From: Tamarix chinensis
Lineage: Eukaryota > Streptophyta > Magnoliopsida > Caryophyllales > Tamaricaceae
Reading direction: 5' to 3'
Length of the DNA: 64,000 nt
Assembly (NCBI GenBank): GCA_030549775.1
Contig: CM060174.1
Span: 94,752,132-94,816,131 of the forward strand
Shown here: positions 1-13,622 of the stretch, in pieces
Layout: each line of letters begins with the position of its first letter
Position numbering within the stretch: the first letter of the stretch is position 1
Made by a program: the position numbers and the translations under genes
Notes under the pieces: model-generated
Database searches by the model: none
Told to the model about the DNA's origin: nothing
What the model saw: only the letters and a program-made list of their open reading frames with translations

Positions 1-129
1 GATTATTATGTTGGCTTAAATATGGTGTGGTATATGTGAAAGCGGTGACTAAAAAGTGGGGTTGATGTTAATGATGAGTGTTATGTATATATACATGTCA
101 GGCTAAGAGAGTATGGACACTTATAGTGA

Positions 130-800
130 AATAGAACTAATAAGAGCCCTAGGAGTAATTTGGTCATTTGGACACCTTTAGGTGTTTAAACTTGAGTAGG
201 ATGTCTAATGTATTAGGAATGTTGTTAAGAGTGGAGATAGGGGTTAGGTGGGTTATAAATTTATGTGATAGTGGAAATATCAATATATTAGGGTCTATGG
301 ATACTTTGATAAATTTAAACGTATAATGGTAAATATTACAATAAATATGGTGATTAAGGAATAAGTGGTGCTAGGAATAACAATGAGGGTTTCGTAGTGT
401 TGATAGTGCATGTGGGGCACGACTATTAATATTTTGGGTTCTAGGGGTATTTTGGTAATTTTGCATGCAGGGTGAAGTACACATAAATAAACACACATGG
501 TAGGTAACAATTGGTGCTAAGACTAATACCAAGGGTTTTATGGAGTTAGTAGTACATGGTTAGGTATGATTATTAGTATTTTATAGCCTAATAGCATTTT
601 AGTAAATTAGCATGTGCAATGGAAGTCAAATTAATAAGTGTGCATGATAAGTGGTAGTGGATGCTATGAATGGGAATAGGGGCTTTGAGGTGTTAACAAT
701 ATGTGTTGGGTATAAAGGGTGATTATGTGTGGAGATAAGGTTTGGTGATACTAATATTTTATGTCTGGGTATAAATAGTGATAATATATGGAATAGAGGT
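130..800 (+). repeat. Diverged tandem array, period about 146 bp
   Basis: The phrase AGCCCTAGGAGTAATTTGG (145) recurs in altered form at about 289, 435 and 582, and more weakly near 761. The first three steps are about 144, 146 and 147 bp. Identity between units is modest. The core phrase GGTATTTTGGTAATTTT is close to the reverse complement of the short unit in the array of LTR K (56150-57235). Confidence 0.6.
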
Positions 801-2038
801 ATTTTGGTGGAGGTGCAAGGGTGATTATACTAGTAAATGTACATGCTAAGTGTTAAAGGGTGATTATGGAAGTAAGGATATAGTTAAGGCTTTAGGTTAT
901 GTTATGGATTATGTGTTTATGGGTGTAATGATATGTGATGTGTACATATATGTGAATGTAAACTAAGTATGTGTGTGGTACAAATTGGCTTGCAAGGAGC
1001 TAAGGTATGCTTAGTGTGATTTATATCATGTGTAAAATGGGTGATTTGACTTATTATGGATGCCATGCTCTTATGTATGACTTTTATGGTATGACATGCA
1101 TACTTAGAGGCCTTAGGTGGGTTTGAGTGGTTGTAGGGAACTAAAAGAAACAAAGAGAGTGGAGTGAGTACGGAGAAGTGGGGGGAAAAGCCTAAGTGCA
1201 TAATGAAATATGGATGAGAAAAATAAAGGAAGAAATTAATAAAATGAGGGGTTAGGGAAAAATCTTCCATGGGAAGTGTGAGTCTTGCATAGGGCATATA
1301 ATATTTGCATGGGGGAAAAGCTTAAGTGGGAAAAGTTAGTTTGAGGGTTCACTCTGTGGAGGAAAGTATATTTTGGGTGATTGGAGTGCTTAGGGAAGAG
1401 TTATTGTGTGAGTTGGTGGAAGTATACATGGGAGCCTAATTAGGGTTTTTGGGGAAAACCCTAAGTATAGGGGTATTGTGAGAGAGGTTAAAGAGGTTGG
1501 TTGGATTTTGGGTTGTAATTAGGAGTGTGTCACATAAAGGGCATGAATCACGTTAAAAGGAGGGTAGAGTTGTGCATGAGGGGAAGGTGTAAAAGAAAAG
1601 GGGTGTATTAGAGTTTTCGGGGGTAATTAACTAGGGTTCATTATCACACGGGGAAGTTGGAAAGTTGGGTTATGATGTTTAGAGTGGGTTGAGTGGAGTG
1701 ATGGTGTTGGAATTAAAGGGGAGTGTGGGTTGTGAAGGATAAGGAGAGTCTAGGGCCACATAGGCTAGATTAAGGTTTCAAGGGAAAACCCTAGTGGGCG
1801 ATGGTAAGCCTAGGTGGAGAAATAGGAAAGTGGATTTTGACCCACATGTGTGGGATTTTTCAACTTCTTGGTGAGTAGGGTGGAAGGTGAAAAGGGGTCC
1901 TGAAGTATTGTGGAGAGTGGAGTTCCCAAGTTATGGAGTAGGGTTATTTAAGGAGTTTAAGGTGGAAGAGTGACAAAGAGTCGAGAAAGCTTATTGGGGG
2001 CATGCATGTCTAGTTGGGGGTTACTTGTGGAATAAGAC

Positions 2039-2462
2039 ACGAATAGAACACTAATCACTTAAAATGGAAGATTATTGAGCCAGACCCAAGTTTAGGATGA
2101 TTTCTGTTCCACCAGCAATAATAGTGGCTAGAAGCATTCTTGCCCTAGAGACCATTCCACCGGTAAATAATAATGGTTGGGTGCGTTCTTCCCTAGAATA
2201 GTATTTGTGTTCCACCAGCTATAATAATGGGGATTCTGAGCTCGATAAACCAAACCTTGGATGATAATAAATCATGGAAAATACACTAATCACTTACAGT
2301 GAAACACCACATGGGTCGGGGCCAGGTTTAGGATGATTTTTTTCCACCGGCTATAATAGTGGCTAGGAGACTGTTCCACTGACTATAATAGTGGCTAGGT
2401 ACGTTATGCCCTGGAGTAGTTATATTTATTTCACCGACCATAATTGTGGGGTTTCTATACTC
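2039..2462 (+). repeat. CCACCGG array of LTR A
   Basis: Two blocks, each opened by a header of the type GACACTAATCACTTAMARTG, followed by units containing CCACCGGCTATAATAGTGG (some degenerate) and separated by phrases such as GTGCGTTCTTCCCTAGA. Each block closes with GTGGGG(A/T)TTC. Confidence 0.85.
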
Positions 2463-3117
2463 ACGTGGATATAATTTGAGAGATGGCTAATTAAGGCACT
2501 AATGGCTTGAATACAATAACGATGAATAAACTAATATGTCTTATGAATGCATGTAGCTATTTGAATGATTATTGCATTTCAGATGATATATGTACCCTCC
2601 CATGATTATGTGTTTGATGTATTGCATTTGATGTGTTGTATGCAAGCCTTACATGTTAGTCTTGTATAAAGGGTTACTCAGTACCATAGTACCAAAGTGA
2701 ATTCCTTTCTTAGGCCTCTACCTATTCAATAAGTAGTGTCCTTTACATATTATACCGCATGAGCATAGGGTTATCCGAGAGTGCTGACCCGTGTTTCAAA
2801 CAGGGAAGTACTTATATGTCTTTTATGAAATGAGTTGTATTTCTTTCCTACTAATAATTTCCTTATAACCACAATTAGTGGGTTTTCCTTGGAAGGAGAG
2901 TTAACCTTCCTAACTATTACGCTACTCTAGTTTGCAAATGTGTTCTTGGAATTTAATTAAAGTATGTTTTCTAGCCTTAGCACTTAGTTGCGGATCGATG
3001 GAAGGAAATCGGTCTGGTACTAAAGGTGACGGTAACACCTCAAAATTTACTATACTTGCTTCCGCATAAAACTTTTAAAAATAAAAAAATTTAGTGGTGA
3101 ATTTGGGGGGTGTTACA

Positions 3118-4251
3118 GTAGGGGCTATATACATATTTATCAAGTATAGGATAATTCTGTGGTGGGTCTACACAACATTGGTGTCTACGTAAGGTGGGTG
3201 AGGTATATCCTGATACAAGCCTCCTAGAACTTCATATGTCCATTGCTTAGGTGGGTATAATCTTCCAACTTTTAAGTTATCCCTTGTAGTAAATACATTC
3301 AAGGTGTGGGGGTGAGGTATTCCTGTACAAGTATCCTCAATGTATTTTGACCACATGTGGTGGGTGTGGTATCTCAATCTGTGTTAGCCCTCGCAACAGA
3401 TGGAGTCAAAGTGTAGTGGGTGTGGTATCCCATTATGTGTGTAATGTTGCTATAACTTTTTTCATGATGGAAAACTATGTGTGATCAAACCAAACATCTT
3501 AATAATTGAAAAGTATGTGGTCACAAAATGGAGGATTAATAATATGGTTTCTTCTATATGAATCTAAAGCATGATTTGTATAGTTATATCTTCCATGATT
3601 CCTATATGAGCATGCCTTATAATATGATACTCATGAGCTCGAAGTTATATTATCTAATGATGTATTATACCATGTTATTATGTGACCTCAATATTCAAAA
3701 TTAGCCATTACCATGTATTTGGTATTTTGTTTTACTAGTAATTTATTATACTGATACTACATTTGTGTAGTCGCTATAATGATCAAGCTTTTATCCCAAT
3801 GAGCAGATGATAATTTGCATGGCTATGATTCTCAGTTAGAATATGTTAAGGATGATGACATGTGTCAGTATTTGATCATTGCTTGGGGGTTGAGATTTAA
3901 ATTATGTTTAGTTAAAAGTTAGGCTGAATAGTTTAGATTGTTTATACCCATTGACTTAGGATGTATCTGTTCCATTTCAGTCATTCAAACTCTTGGTTTT
4001 TGTCTCTATATTTGAATTTTGTAAATATCTCTCTTACCATATTATGTTCATCCTTATATTTATCACAGCTCTCGTTATTCCATGCATTCTTTTGCCATCG
4101 TCTATTTTGCCTCACACCAAACATGTGTTAGGTGATGATCACAACTCTTTCATGAATGATGCGCCAATAACATCCCCTGATTTTATTTTACTATGCTTCT
4201 ACATTTTCTTCAAAACAATATTTTTTTTGTTCAAAATTTGGGGGTGTTACA
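3118..4251 (+). mobile_element. 3' fragment of a second large LTR
   Basis: The segment ends in AAATTTGGGGGTGTTACA (4234-4251), the family terminus in plus orientation. It directly follows the end of LTR A, so A probably inserted into this older LTR near its 3' end. The repeated phrase GGTGGGTGAGGTAT or GGGTGTGGTATC occurs several times in 3190-3440. No coding potential recognised. Confidence 0.6.
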
Positions 4252-6468
4252 CTAACTTTCACCTTTTAATGGTTCAAGGACCTTAAATTTGTGTTTTTAT
4301 TTTTTTAGAAGATTTAGGCTTCATTTGAATAAATGATTTCTATAGGAAATTCAATTTCAAAAGTTGATTGATAAACTTCTCTGACTTAAATACTTTGTTC
4401 AAGTATCCTAAAAAATAACTTAGATTATTCTCACAAATTTTAAAATATATATAGAAATTCCACTAAATAAAATTTTGAATTAAATTTATAATGTGTTTAC
4501 ATAGTTCTATGGGTAAATACTGTGTTCAACGTGAGGGCATTCAGGCCAGGGGTGGATTGTGAGGACATCAATATGATCAATGAATGTAAAAATCTTGATT
4601 GAAGAAGTAGTTAGAAACAATATAAGGGGAACTGATATGTCAAAGTATTCAAATACTAGGAAGAGAGAATCCAACCTAAACAAGGATCAAAGTAAGGGAA
4701 TCAGGGATCAAGGAAGGATAATTCAATGAAAAAATGATTAGAGCAATAAAATTCTATGGAATAGGAATTTAGTAGGATCGGTCAATGGTAACAAGAATCG
4801 ACAAAGAGAAATGAACAAGAGGAAAGGACTATAAAAAAGGTAAGTGAATGGCCTTTAAAGATTAGGGAAGAGAATTCGATAGAAGCACAAGATGAAAAGG
4901 AAAGGGTTTGTCACCACGGATTCGAAGAAAAAGGTAAGGATGTTCGACAAAGTTAAGGATAAAAAAAGTAACCATTAGTTGAAATCAAAGGCAGAGAAAG
5001 AGAAAATTACAAAGAAGATAAAAGAGATGATAGGCTACATCAAATGAAGGAGAAAACAAGGATCAAGGATAACTTATCATGACATTACCCATTTAAAATA
5101 GAAAACAACCGGGTCACACTAAGGAGGAAATATATGAAGTAAACATATGCAAAGTTAATCAAAACATGAATACAAGTGATACAAAATGAAGAGAGGTAAG
5201 TAATACTTGGAGTACCATTGACTAAATCAATCCCTTAGCTCAATACGTCATGTCCTAGCAACATGCTTGTAGGCCCAACTCTAAATTTTTGGGAAATCTG
5301 TCCAAGATGAAACTGGATAGTACACAATTGGTGTAGGAAGGCTACATTATCTATGATCTAAATTTGACTCCTCATAACACCATTTTCTATGGATGACCAA
5401 CACTTTAAAGCATGTTGTCCCATATTCTATCAAGAATGACACCGAACTAGTATGCCTTAGCAATCCCCACTTGGATTATCTACTCCACAATGCTTGCAAA
5501 AGTAATGGTTGGCCTAAAAATTCACACCTTTGCCATAGAGACTCTGTCCATCGATGCGTGACTATACCTTATGATCATTGCCTTGGATTTTTTTACTTCC
5601 TCATGCCCAAATAGAAGGCTTGGTTTATGCATGAATCGGCAACATAATGTGCGCACTCAAAAAGGAAACTCAAATCAACAAACACCTCGATGCCCAACAT
5701 CATCCTTATAATAGAAGATACCCGCTTCGGAAGAAGGATACTAAAATACATTGGTCAAATTCTATCATTGGAGCAAAAGACACTAACCCCATGAAACAAT
5801 CATAATAATCTCTAGCTATCATGCTCCCCTAAAAAAATGTAATGAGCTCCTCGAGCCCCTCCTGCCAAAGGCTCCTAGAAAATAAACGGACTCATATGAC
5901 ATTCTTGAATTCCTCTCATTTCGTAGTAGATGCTCTCTGAACTGCATGATAACTCGAACATTGGTCTCAAATAAAAAGCAAAAATACTAACTCTCTAAGT
6001 CTTCAGGAAATCTATGGCCTCAAACAACCTATCGAATGCTTGAATTCATCTATCTAGCATGGTGGGGTCCTCTTGACAATCATATGTCGGCAGACAATGA
6101 ACCAAAACCCTATCCAACCTATACTCATCAAGAGTAGACTCTTCGTAACTAATATAGCATTGCAAAAGCTTCAAAAGAATAAAGATTACCCTCCTCAATA
6201 TGAGTAATGGTTATGTTGGGAACCATTGTGAGCTACAAAATAGAAACTATGTTAGAAAAAATAATCCTAACTTACTAAAATAAAAGGGTTAGTCACGTAA
6301 AGCATACGAAGACCATCTAATACTACCCATTTAACATTTCCTCACATAACAAACTTGAAAATCTTAAGGACTCAGATTTTAAAATATAAGGAGAATGTTA
6401 AATCATATGGAGGATCAATTAAGGGCCATATTTTCAAAAATGATACATGGTTTTCAAAATCAAGTTAT
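4252..6468 (-). mobile_element. Internal region of a decayed Ty3/gypsy element
   Basis: This lies downstream, on the minus strand, of a primer-binding site and the LTR at 6480-13356. It contains the gag remnant at 5700-6076. I see no recognisable protease, reverse transcriptase or integrase. The left part (4252-5640) is stop-rich and unassigned. The 3' LTR of this element is not identified; the plus-oriented LTR ending at 4251 may have displaced it. Confidence 0.6.
5700..6076 (-). pseudogene. Decayed Ty3/gypsy gag (capsid) fragment
   Basis: Read on the minus strand, stop-interrupted frames give the typical plant gypsy gag order: IQAFDRLFEAIDFLK (start of the retrotransposon gag domain), then EEFKNV, then a GSMIARDYYDCFMGLVSFAP stretch that matches the family pattern QGSMxVxEYxxxFxxLxxFAP. 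Several in-frame stops and at least one frameshift are present, so no capsid protein can be made. It lies about 0.4 kb downstream of the primer-binding site, which is the right place for gag. Lineage within Ty3/gypsy is not resolved; chromovirus-like gag is most similar from memory. Confidence 0.7.
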
Positions 6469-6476
6469 TGATACCA
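6469..6476 (-). promoter_or_regulatory. Primer-binding site of the minus-strand gypsy element
   Basis: On the minus strand TGGTATCA follows the LTR terminus GGTGTTATA after a 3-base gap. TGGTATCA is the start of the common plant primer-binding site complementary to initiator methionine tRNA; the rest (AATAAC) has drifted from the usual GAGC. This site ties the TGTAAYRCC...GGTGTTACA sequences to LTR retrotransposons. Confidence 0.75.
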
Positions 6477-9400
6477 ACTTATAACACCCAAAAATCTACT
6501 ATTGAAGTTTTTATTTTTAAACAGAAGCATTAACATAATATAATTGATGTTACCAACACACTTAGCACAAGTCTAGTCAATACCTTTGTCATACTAAGTG
6601 TAAGGCTACAACGTTTGTAATAACTAAATCAAAAAGTAAGGAAATAGATAGAAATAATGGAAATATTTAATAAATTAAAAGTAAGAATAGTGTACAAAGT
6701 ACATGCTTTAGATAATACTGTGCATATAAAAAGAGAGAAGATGAACAAAAGTGACAAAAAGTCCAAAAGAGATATTCAGAAACTAGGACACATAACATGT
6801 GCGACCCCAGATAGATGTAACTATAAGCCCTAACCCTAAGGTATAAACTCACACATCACTCTATCTGAGGTACATTCTCAAATTCATTAGGATTGTCATC
6901 AAATACCTATGACACAATGTCTACAAATGTATAGTATCAATACGCATCTTGTACAGAGTAATACAAATATCGTAAAGAGATAGCATTATGCATGAGCCTC
7001 ATGTGAATAAAGTAAAAAAAACATATAATAATAAGATAATAGTATGCTTACATATGTATGTTAATTGAGAAAAATAAATCTCAACCATCAAATATAAAAT
7101 AATATAATATGAATGTACAAATATATAATATTTATTGATTATTATATTTCATTTTCATGATCACAACCAATGTATTATACTCACTTGAGGATGGAGACTC
7201 AAATAATCATAATGAATAATCTAGTACACAAACAGTAATAGCCTTAGTTGGCACACCCATAAACATAACCAAACCACCAAATAATAGAACACCTAATCAC
7301 ATAAGTATGCACAACCTTTATAGGGCTAAAATATATTAAGACTCCTATAGAGTATAACAGGGATTCCCAGACCTCATAAGGTACTTGAGATCACATAATA
7401 GAAAACATCATAATGGTACCAAGTAAATAACAAACCTAAATTGGATAGCTACCCTGAGTAATACAAGTCTCAAATAAAGATCTTTCACTTCAATTTTTTT
7501 TTTCAAAGATTTAGGTCAAACAAAAACCAAGGTCGCAGAATATTACTTAATCACTCATATAAACATAAACCAATTATTTTATGAAAATTTAATATTATCC
7601 ATGCACTTGATCCACATAGGAATCAATGCGAATACCATTTAGAGCAAAAGGACCCATTAACATGCCATCAAGGCCTAATTGAATATATGAGACATTTATC
7701 TCTAAGGAAGATTATTGAGGCATTAAAGCCCAAGTTCCATATCATGAAAGGCATGATAAAATTATATCTCAATGTATATTAACTCTAATTATTTAACATA
7801 AGATTCAATAGCTGACATCTCAGTCAACCAAGGGATCTCGTATATGGCCAAATCAAATAACTAGTATAAAGGTTCATAAAATGACTAAAATATCTTCAAG
7901 GTCAACTAACTTATTTTAATAATTATAGAGGTGTATTTCATGCTAAAAGAATTATAAGTAAATAGTTATTTTTTTATAATAAAATATAAATATAGACACC
8001 AAGTATTAAATAATACTATTACTTTATATATCCAAAGTGTCACTTTCTCTTTTCCTTCCTCTGCATAATTAGTCATTTTAATTAAGGTTCCTATATCTAC
8101 TCATCAAATATCAACCAAGTGTCAAACTTATCCATTTCATCTTATTTTATTAACATTTTATTCATCAAGGCCTCAAATTTTCAAGAATTTAAGTGTAATA
8201 GCCAAAATGCCCTCATGATCACATAAAATTACCTTAAACTTCTAAACCATAACTTACTCCAAGCAACATCAAACCCTAACATATCATATACCAAATTTTA
8301 TGTAAAAAAAAACCTAAGAAAGATAGTGGTACAATTAAAATTTTTCATAAACAATATGTTATAGATAATATTCCCATGGTTGAATATTTCCAAAACCCAA
8401 ACAAAAAATTCATTTCAACTCTAAATGCTCCAAAATTCATAACCTAGCCTCTATACCCTAGTGTACTTATGATAGCATGCTTAGATAAATTTAAAACAAC
8501 CAAATATTACATACAATAACAAGGATAAGACTTAAACTAATTGAATCTACAAATATTCATCATGACTCTACCGTAAATTCAGCATGACTCTGCTACACAT
8601 TTATCACAATTCCATTGAATAATCACATTTTCAACAGACATAAAAATATGTGAAAATCATATTAAATCATTATCTCATCAAATTTTCATGCTTATACACA
8701 TAAAATAGAAACATACATGTGTTATACAAGATTTTATAAGGCATAAGTTTATGCTTATAATTAAAATAAATCTAATCATGCATAAACTAACATATCAAAC
8801 ACTTAACATAAAATCCTATTTCGAAAGGTTAGTGTAGTTAATAAAATTCCTAAGCTCTTACGCAATAATAAAAAGCCTAACCATAAACAACCTAAGAAGA
8901 TCCTTGATCACATTCACAAAAGAGGATAAATATAAGTTTATAATGGAAGAGTAATGAAAGAAGAGAAGAGAAAGAAAAAACAACCTTTGTCGTGTAGTGT
9001 GGTGGGTTTCAAGCAAGAAAAACAAAGAGAAAATAGAAGGGTAAGGAAGGATTAATGTTGGAAATTAAAATTCCAAGAACAAGAATAGATAAAGGTGAGG
9101 AAAAAACCACACAACAATGGTCAAAATTAGGAAAGAAAATGCATGTTTAGAATTGTAGGAACAACAATTTAGATTTGAGCAGCAATAGTAGGTCAAGACT
9201 TCCAAATAGGGAAAAAATGAAAAGGATCATGAATTTTAATTGATGTTAGATGAAAAAAGTTTAGAAAATATAGAACTAAGCCATGGTGGCTCGATAAATT
9301 TGGACAAAAATTAGCCCAAGAAGTTGAAGGATAGTCATGAGTTGAAAGTTAGGGTAGAATGAATCTTGAATGAGCTCAGTTTTTGAAAATAAAATGGTAT

Positions 9401-10395
9401 GAATTTGTATTATGAAAAGGAATCATAAAAACTAAATAAAAACCAAAGGAATAGGACATGTAAAGAAAGAGGAAGACTGAGTTGTTCAAAGTTGAAAAGA
9501 AATTAGATTTGTTTCATTGTTGAAATTCTATGATTTTATGTATGGTTGGAGTGAGATGCATGATTTAGAAAAATAGAGTGAGATATTATTAGGAGGAGTG
9601 TGGAGTGAGTTTTTAGTTTGAATTTAGCCTCGCTTGAGTGCTAACAAGAGATATGTTAGGCTATGGTTGAATGTGTAAGAGAAATGTTATGAAATCATGA
9701 TAGTGGTACTTAGTGCACTTTTTGGTTGGATGAAAGGACACCAAGTCACAAATATGATTTTTTTTTGTTAGAAGACTATTTAGGATTAAAATAATGGTTA
9801 GATTATTGGTTATACTTTATTTTGATTAACTAAATTACAGGAAAGTCTAATAATGAGCACTTATTAGGAAAAATATCAATTGAATTTCAAAAATCATAAA
9901 AAATTATGGAAATGTGAGGAAAAATTTTATAAACTCAAACATATATAAATATATTATATTGGCACTGTTTTGAAAATCAACAGATGGAAAATGAGAAAAC
10001 ACAACAAAAAAGACAAGTCACAGAAATGAGCTTTTAAGTAAATGCACAAAATGAATAACAATGATTTCAAATTATCACTAATTGAGGAAAAATATTTTTA
10101 GAAAACCATCTCATAAATTATTTGATGCCTAATAAATCAAAAATGATAAAATGATTAAAATTGTCTAATTGTGTAAACAAATTTTTTGTGATTTAATGAT
10201 TCAAAAAGTATAGGTAAAATAAGAATTAATAGAATGAAAAAAAAATTGTGTCAATTTACAAATTTTGAATGGGTTAAAAATAGTGAAAACAAAAGAATTG
10301 AAAAAATTGTAATAAAATGTGTTTTTTTACAAACAAGAAAAATGATCGATGAAATGTTTAAAATTAACACAAATGGAATGAAATTCAATAATAGA

Positions 10396-10540
<145 letters not shown>

Positions 10541-10543
<3 letters not shown>

Positions 10544-13300
10544 AATACCTCAAAAATTTACTTAGCTTAATCCCGCATCATTAAAGCCCTAATTTAATTC
10601 TAATATCAAGAAATCTTATTGTTAGCCTTAACCTAACTCCTTAATTCCAAAACTTTAACCAAAACTGAAACCTTGACTAAGATAAACCGTAATTTATAAA
10701 CCAAAATAAAAAACTGCTAAAATTTCCACTAATCCTAATTATCTTGGATAATCCAAAATCACCTAATCTAATTCTAACCCCTAACCTCTTCTTCCTTTTT
10801 CTTTTCCTTTCCTTTCTTTTCTTTTTCCTTCTTCCCTTGCGCCAACTTTGTGGCGTGAAGGATTTTTGTTCATCTACCTCTTCCCCTGCTACCTTCATCA
10901 CCTTCGTGCACCACCATCATCTCACCATTACCCTGCCTCCCACATGCAACATGACACCATCATCCCTGCCATTCCTAGTGCCTATCTTTCTTCTTCTTAT
11001 CTTATCCTACCAAGGGCACCACCATCACTTCCCCTGCCACTCTTCTTCTTCTTTCTCTTATTCTTATGCACCACATTTGCATGTCTCCATTCCCCTATGT
11101 TTTCTTATCCTTGATACACTATACACACACGCACACATGACCACACACACACACACACATAATCTCCTTATTTTCTCTTTTTATGACCTCCAATTTATCT
11201 TTTGTATGTCAAAAATCCATTACCCAAACTCCCTTCTTCCTTCTCCATTCTCCTTCTTCTTCCTCATTCTTTCCTTGTTTTTGGCCTTCGCACCACCCAA
11301 TCCACCATCGTGCGCCACCTCGCCATGCTTTGGTCGGTGAACCAACCACCAAGGTCACCCCAATATTCCCTCTAGCCATCACCAGCCATCGCCGCCGACC
11401 ACCGCCTCTTTTCCCTTCTTCTTCCCCTCATTTGTTGTAGTGTTGAAGAGTGCACGGCCTGTGCACCACCTACTGCACGACCGTGCAACACTTAAAATCT
11501 CCTAGTGTACAGCCATGCAACCTTTGCACAGCCTGGTGATGTGTCTTTTTTCTCTCGGCTTAGTGTTGCACAGCCGTGCAACTTTTGCACCACCTGACTG
11601 TGCACCTTATTTTCTCTCAACTAGAAGCTACACCGCCTACTGCATGGCCATGCAACTTCCCATTTTTGGTCGTGCACCCCTATTTTCACCCCAAACACTA
11701 CCAAAATTTAACCATATCTCCATCACACATTCCTCTACACTTAACTTCCCTCTCAATTTTAATATTCAATCCTAATTGTATTTTATCTTATTTTTCATAG
11801 GTGATATTCTAATGATCTCGGAGGAGGTATAGGATTTGCATGTATAGAGCGCGGTGTCTTTGTAAGTAAGGATACATGAAGTAACTAGGGTTTTATGTGA
11901 TACTTGTATTTTTGTATGTGATTTTGTGTTGAGCATGTTGTATTGAATAATTTATTTATGGAATTGATATGAAATGATATGCTTGAGAGTAATGAAATTT
12001 TGTAAGTATGTATTTGGGTATAATGTGGATACAAGATATTTATGGAAAACTAAGGATATGTATTTTGGATAATTATTGAAAATTTATATGTATTCGTTTC
12101 GGGTTTCATAAGGCCTTTGGAAGAATACGATTGTCTTAACTACCATAAGGGTATTGTGATCATTTGAGTATAATTACATGGTTGTACTTATGTTGTTCAG
12201 TTGTATGTCTTGTGTATTTATATGAGTTCAACATGATAATATACAATCAACTCTAAATAAAGTACTAATCATTTAAAGTAAAAGATCACATGAGTTGGGC
12301 CAATGTGTTTATGTGGGTTCGTTCAATTGGATAATAATAGTGGCTTGGGTGTGTTGTCCCCGAGAGGTGCACCAGTCCATTCCACCGGATTAAGAATAGT
12401 GGGCCCCTATACTCAACGTAAATGAAAATACGATTGAGAGTTAAAGCATAAATGGAAAGATACTAATCATTTAAAGTGGAAGATTACATGACTTAGGACT
12501 GAGGTGTTGAGTCCGTTCCACTAAATAATAATAGTGGTATGGATGTGTTATCCTCAAGAGGTGCTTCAGACCATTCTATCAATTTAATAATAGTGGCTTA
12601 GGAGTATTTTACTCTGAGAGGTGTTGACTTTGTTCCACCGGATAATAATAGTGGCTCGGGTGTGTTATCCCAAGAGGTGTTTCAAACCGTTCCACCGGTT
12701 TAAGAATAGTGGGATCCCTAAACTCAACACAAATAAATTATTGGAATATGGTATATCTAATGAAAGACCTGGAATCAATAATTAATTTGCATTCTTTTGA
12801 TTTACGCATGTATGATTTGCTTATGAGAATTCTTGTATCATGTGTAACCCTACTTGACTATATCGTTACCTTACTCAGTACATAGTGTACTGATCATCCG
12901 TTTTATGGGTCATACTCATTCCCACGAGCATATCTGCCTTGTTTTGTAGGTAATTGATGATTATTAGCTTGATGTGCTTACCTTGGGTGAATGCTAAATG
13001 ATTTGGTAAAGGATATGGTTATCTGGATATCTCTATCTCTTGTTGGACTCTTAGTCCTTTGTTTTTACTATTTATTTCCTTCTCTCTATTTTCTATCCTA
13101 TATTGCTATGGAATCAAGTGCTTCCCACGCCTAATTCTTAGGTATAAGGTTACTTTTACCTTACACTCGACATAGACTAGGCATAGGGAGTGCCTCTTCT
13201 ATGTTGCATGCAACGTAACACCCCTACGCTTTGTGTTTCGGCTTTTGTTATTAACTCTTTAAAATGAAAATTTTAAGTTCCGAAATTTGGGAGTGTTACA
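10541..13300 (+). mobile_element. Solo LTR B (2.76 kb)
   Basis: It starts TGTAATACCTCAAAAATTT and ends AAATTTGGGAGTGTTACA. Left flank GTGTG and right flank ATGTG match at 4 of 5 positions, a plausible target duplication in the TG microsatellite. Order inside: AT-rich start, C/T-rich leader (10790-11440), GTAAGTAAGGA donor-like site at 11862, CCACCGG array (12262-12722), hairpin region with an acceptor-like TTTTGTAG|GT ending at 12949, and the family tail. No internal region or second LTR, hence solo. The array wording is closest to that of LTR M. Confidence 0.85.
12262..12722 (+). repeat. CCACCGG array of LTR B
   Basis: Two blocks opened by TACTAATCATTTAAAGT headers (12270 and 12460). Units contain CCACCGGATAATAATAGTGG or CCACCGGTTTAAGAATAGTG and are linked by GTGTGTTATCC(C)AAGAGGTG. 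Each block ends with GTGGG followed by a CTCAACRYAAAT phrase. Confidence 0.88.
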
Positions 13301-13497
13301 ATGTGCTATTAGTCTGATCATGTAGTAATTAGGGTTTTAAAGATCGGGGTATTACAAAGACACAAGTAGTCCGTCAATGTAAAGTAACATTATCTAGATG
13401 CTAAATTGTGGGGAAATTCTTTTGATGGATTGTGGGGTCTGGAGACGCAAAAGCATAATGAAGAAGAGGTGGGACAAGATGATTAGATAAAAAGGCT

Positions 13498-13622
13498 TGT
13501 TTGAAGATGCTTATCAAAAGTAGTTATTTAATATAATTACTTTTTTAAAAAACTATAGCCTAAAAAGTTCCTAAAATAAGTAATTATCAAAGATAATTAC
13601 TTTTGATGAATAGATTCAAACA
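13498..13622. mobile_element. Small fold-back MITE-like element
   Basis: The left half begins TGTTTGAAGATGCTTATC and the right half, reverse-complemented, gives TGTTTGAATCTATTCATC. Both continue into AAAAGTA(A/G)TTAT and AATTACTT. The whole can fold on itself over about 45 bp per arm with mismatches. No clear target duplication, so the superfamily is not assigned. Confidence 0.45.

Larger units (their letters stand above)
1..3117 (+). mobile_element. Large LTR A, 3' part (left end outside window)
   Basis: The piece ends in GGGGGGTGTTACA at 3105-3117, the terminus shared by all large LTRs here. From about 860 it matches the interior of LTR I (44461-46817): the AGTAAGGATATAGTTAAGGC stretch, several hundred bases of G-rich sequence, the CCACCGG-type array (2039-2462), the TTACTCAGTA hairpin region (2675-2733) and the AGCCTTAGCACTTAG...GGTCTGGTACTAA...GGTAACA tail. 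Bases 1-860 do not match I and hold a separate tandem array. No open reading frame of note. The 5' end, TATA region and left target duplication are outside the window, so solo or full-length status cannot be decided. Confidence 0.8.

Noticed and set aside
10744..11800. Frames of 198 and 85-88 codons in the C/T-rich part of LTR B
   Set aside because: Same composition artefact: overlapping frames open together, low-complexity products.
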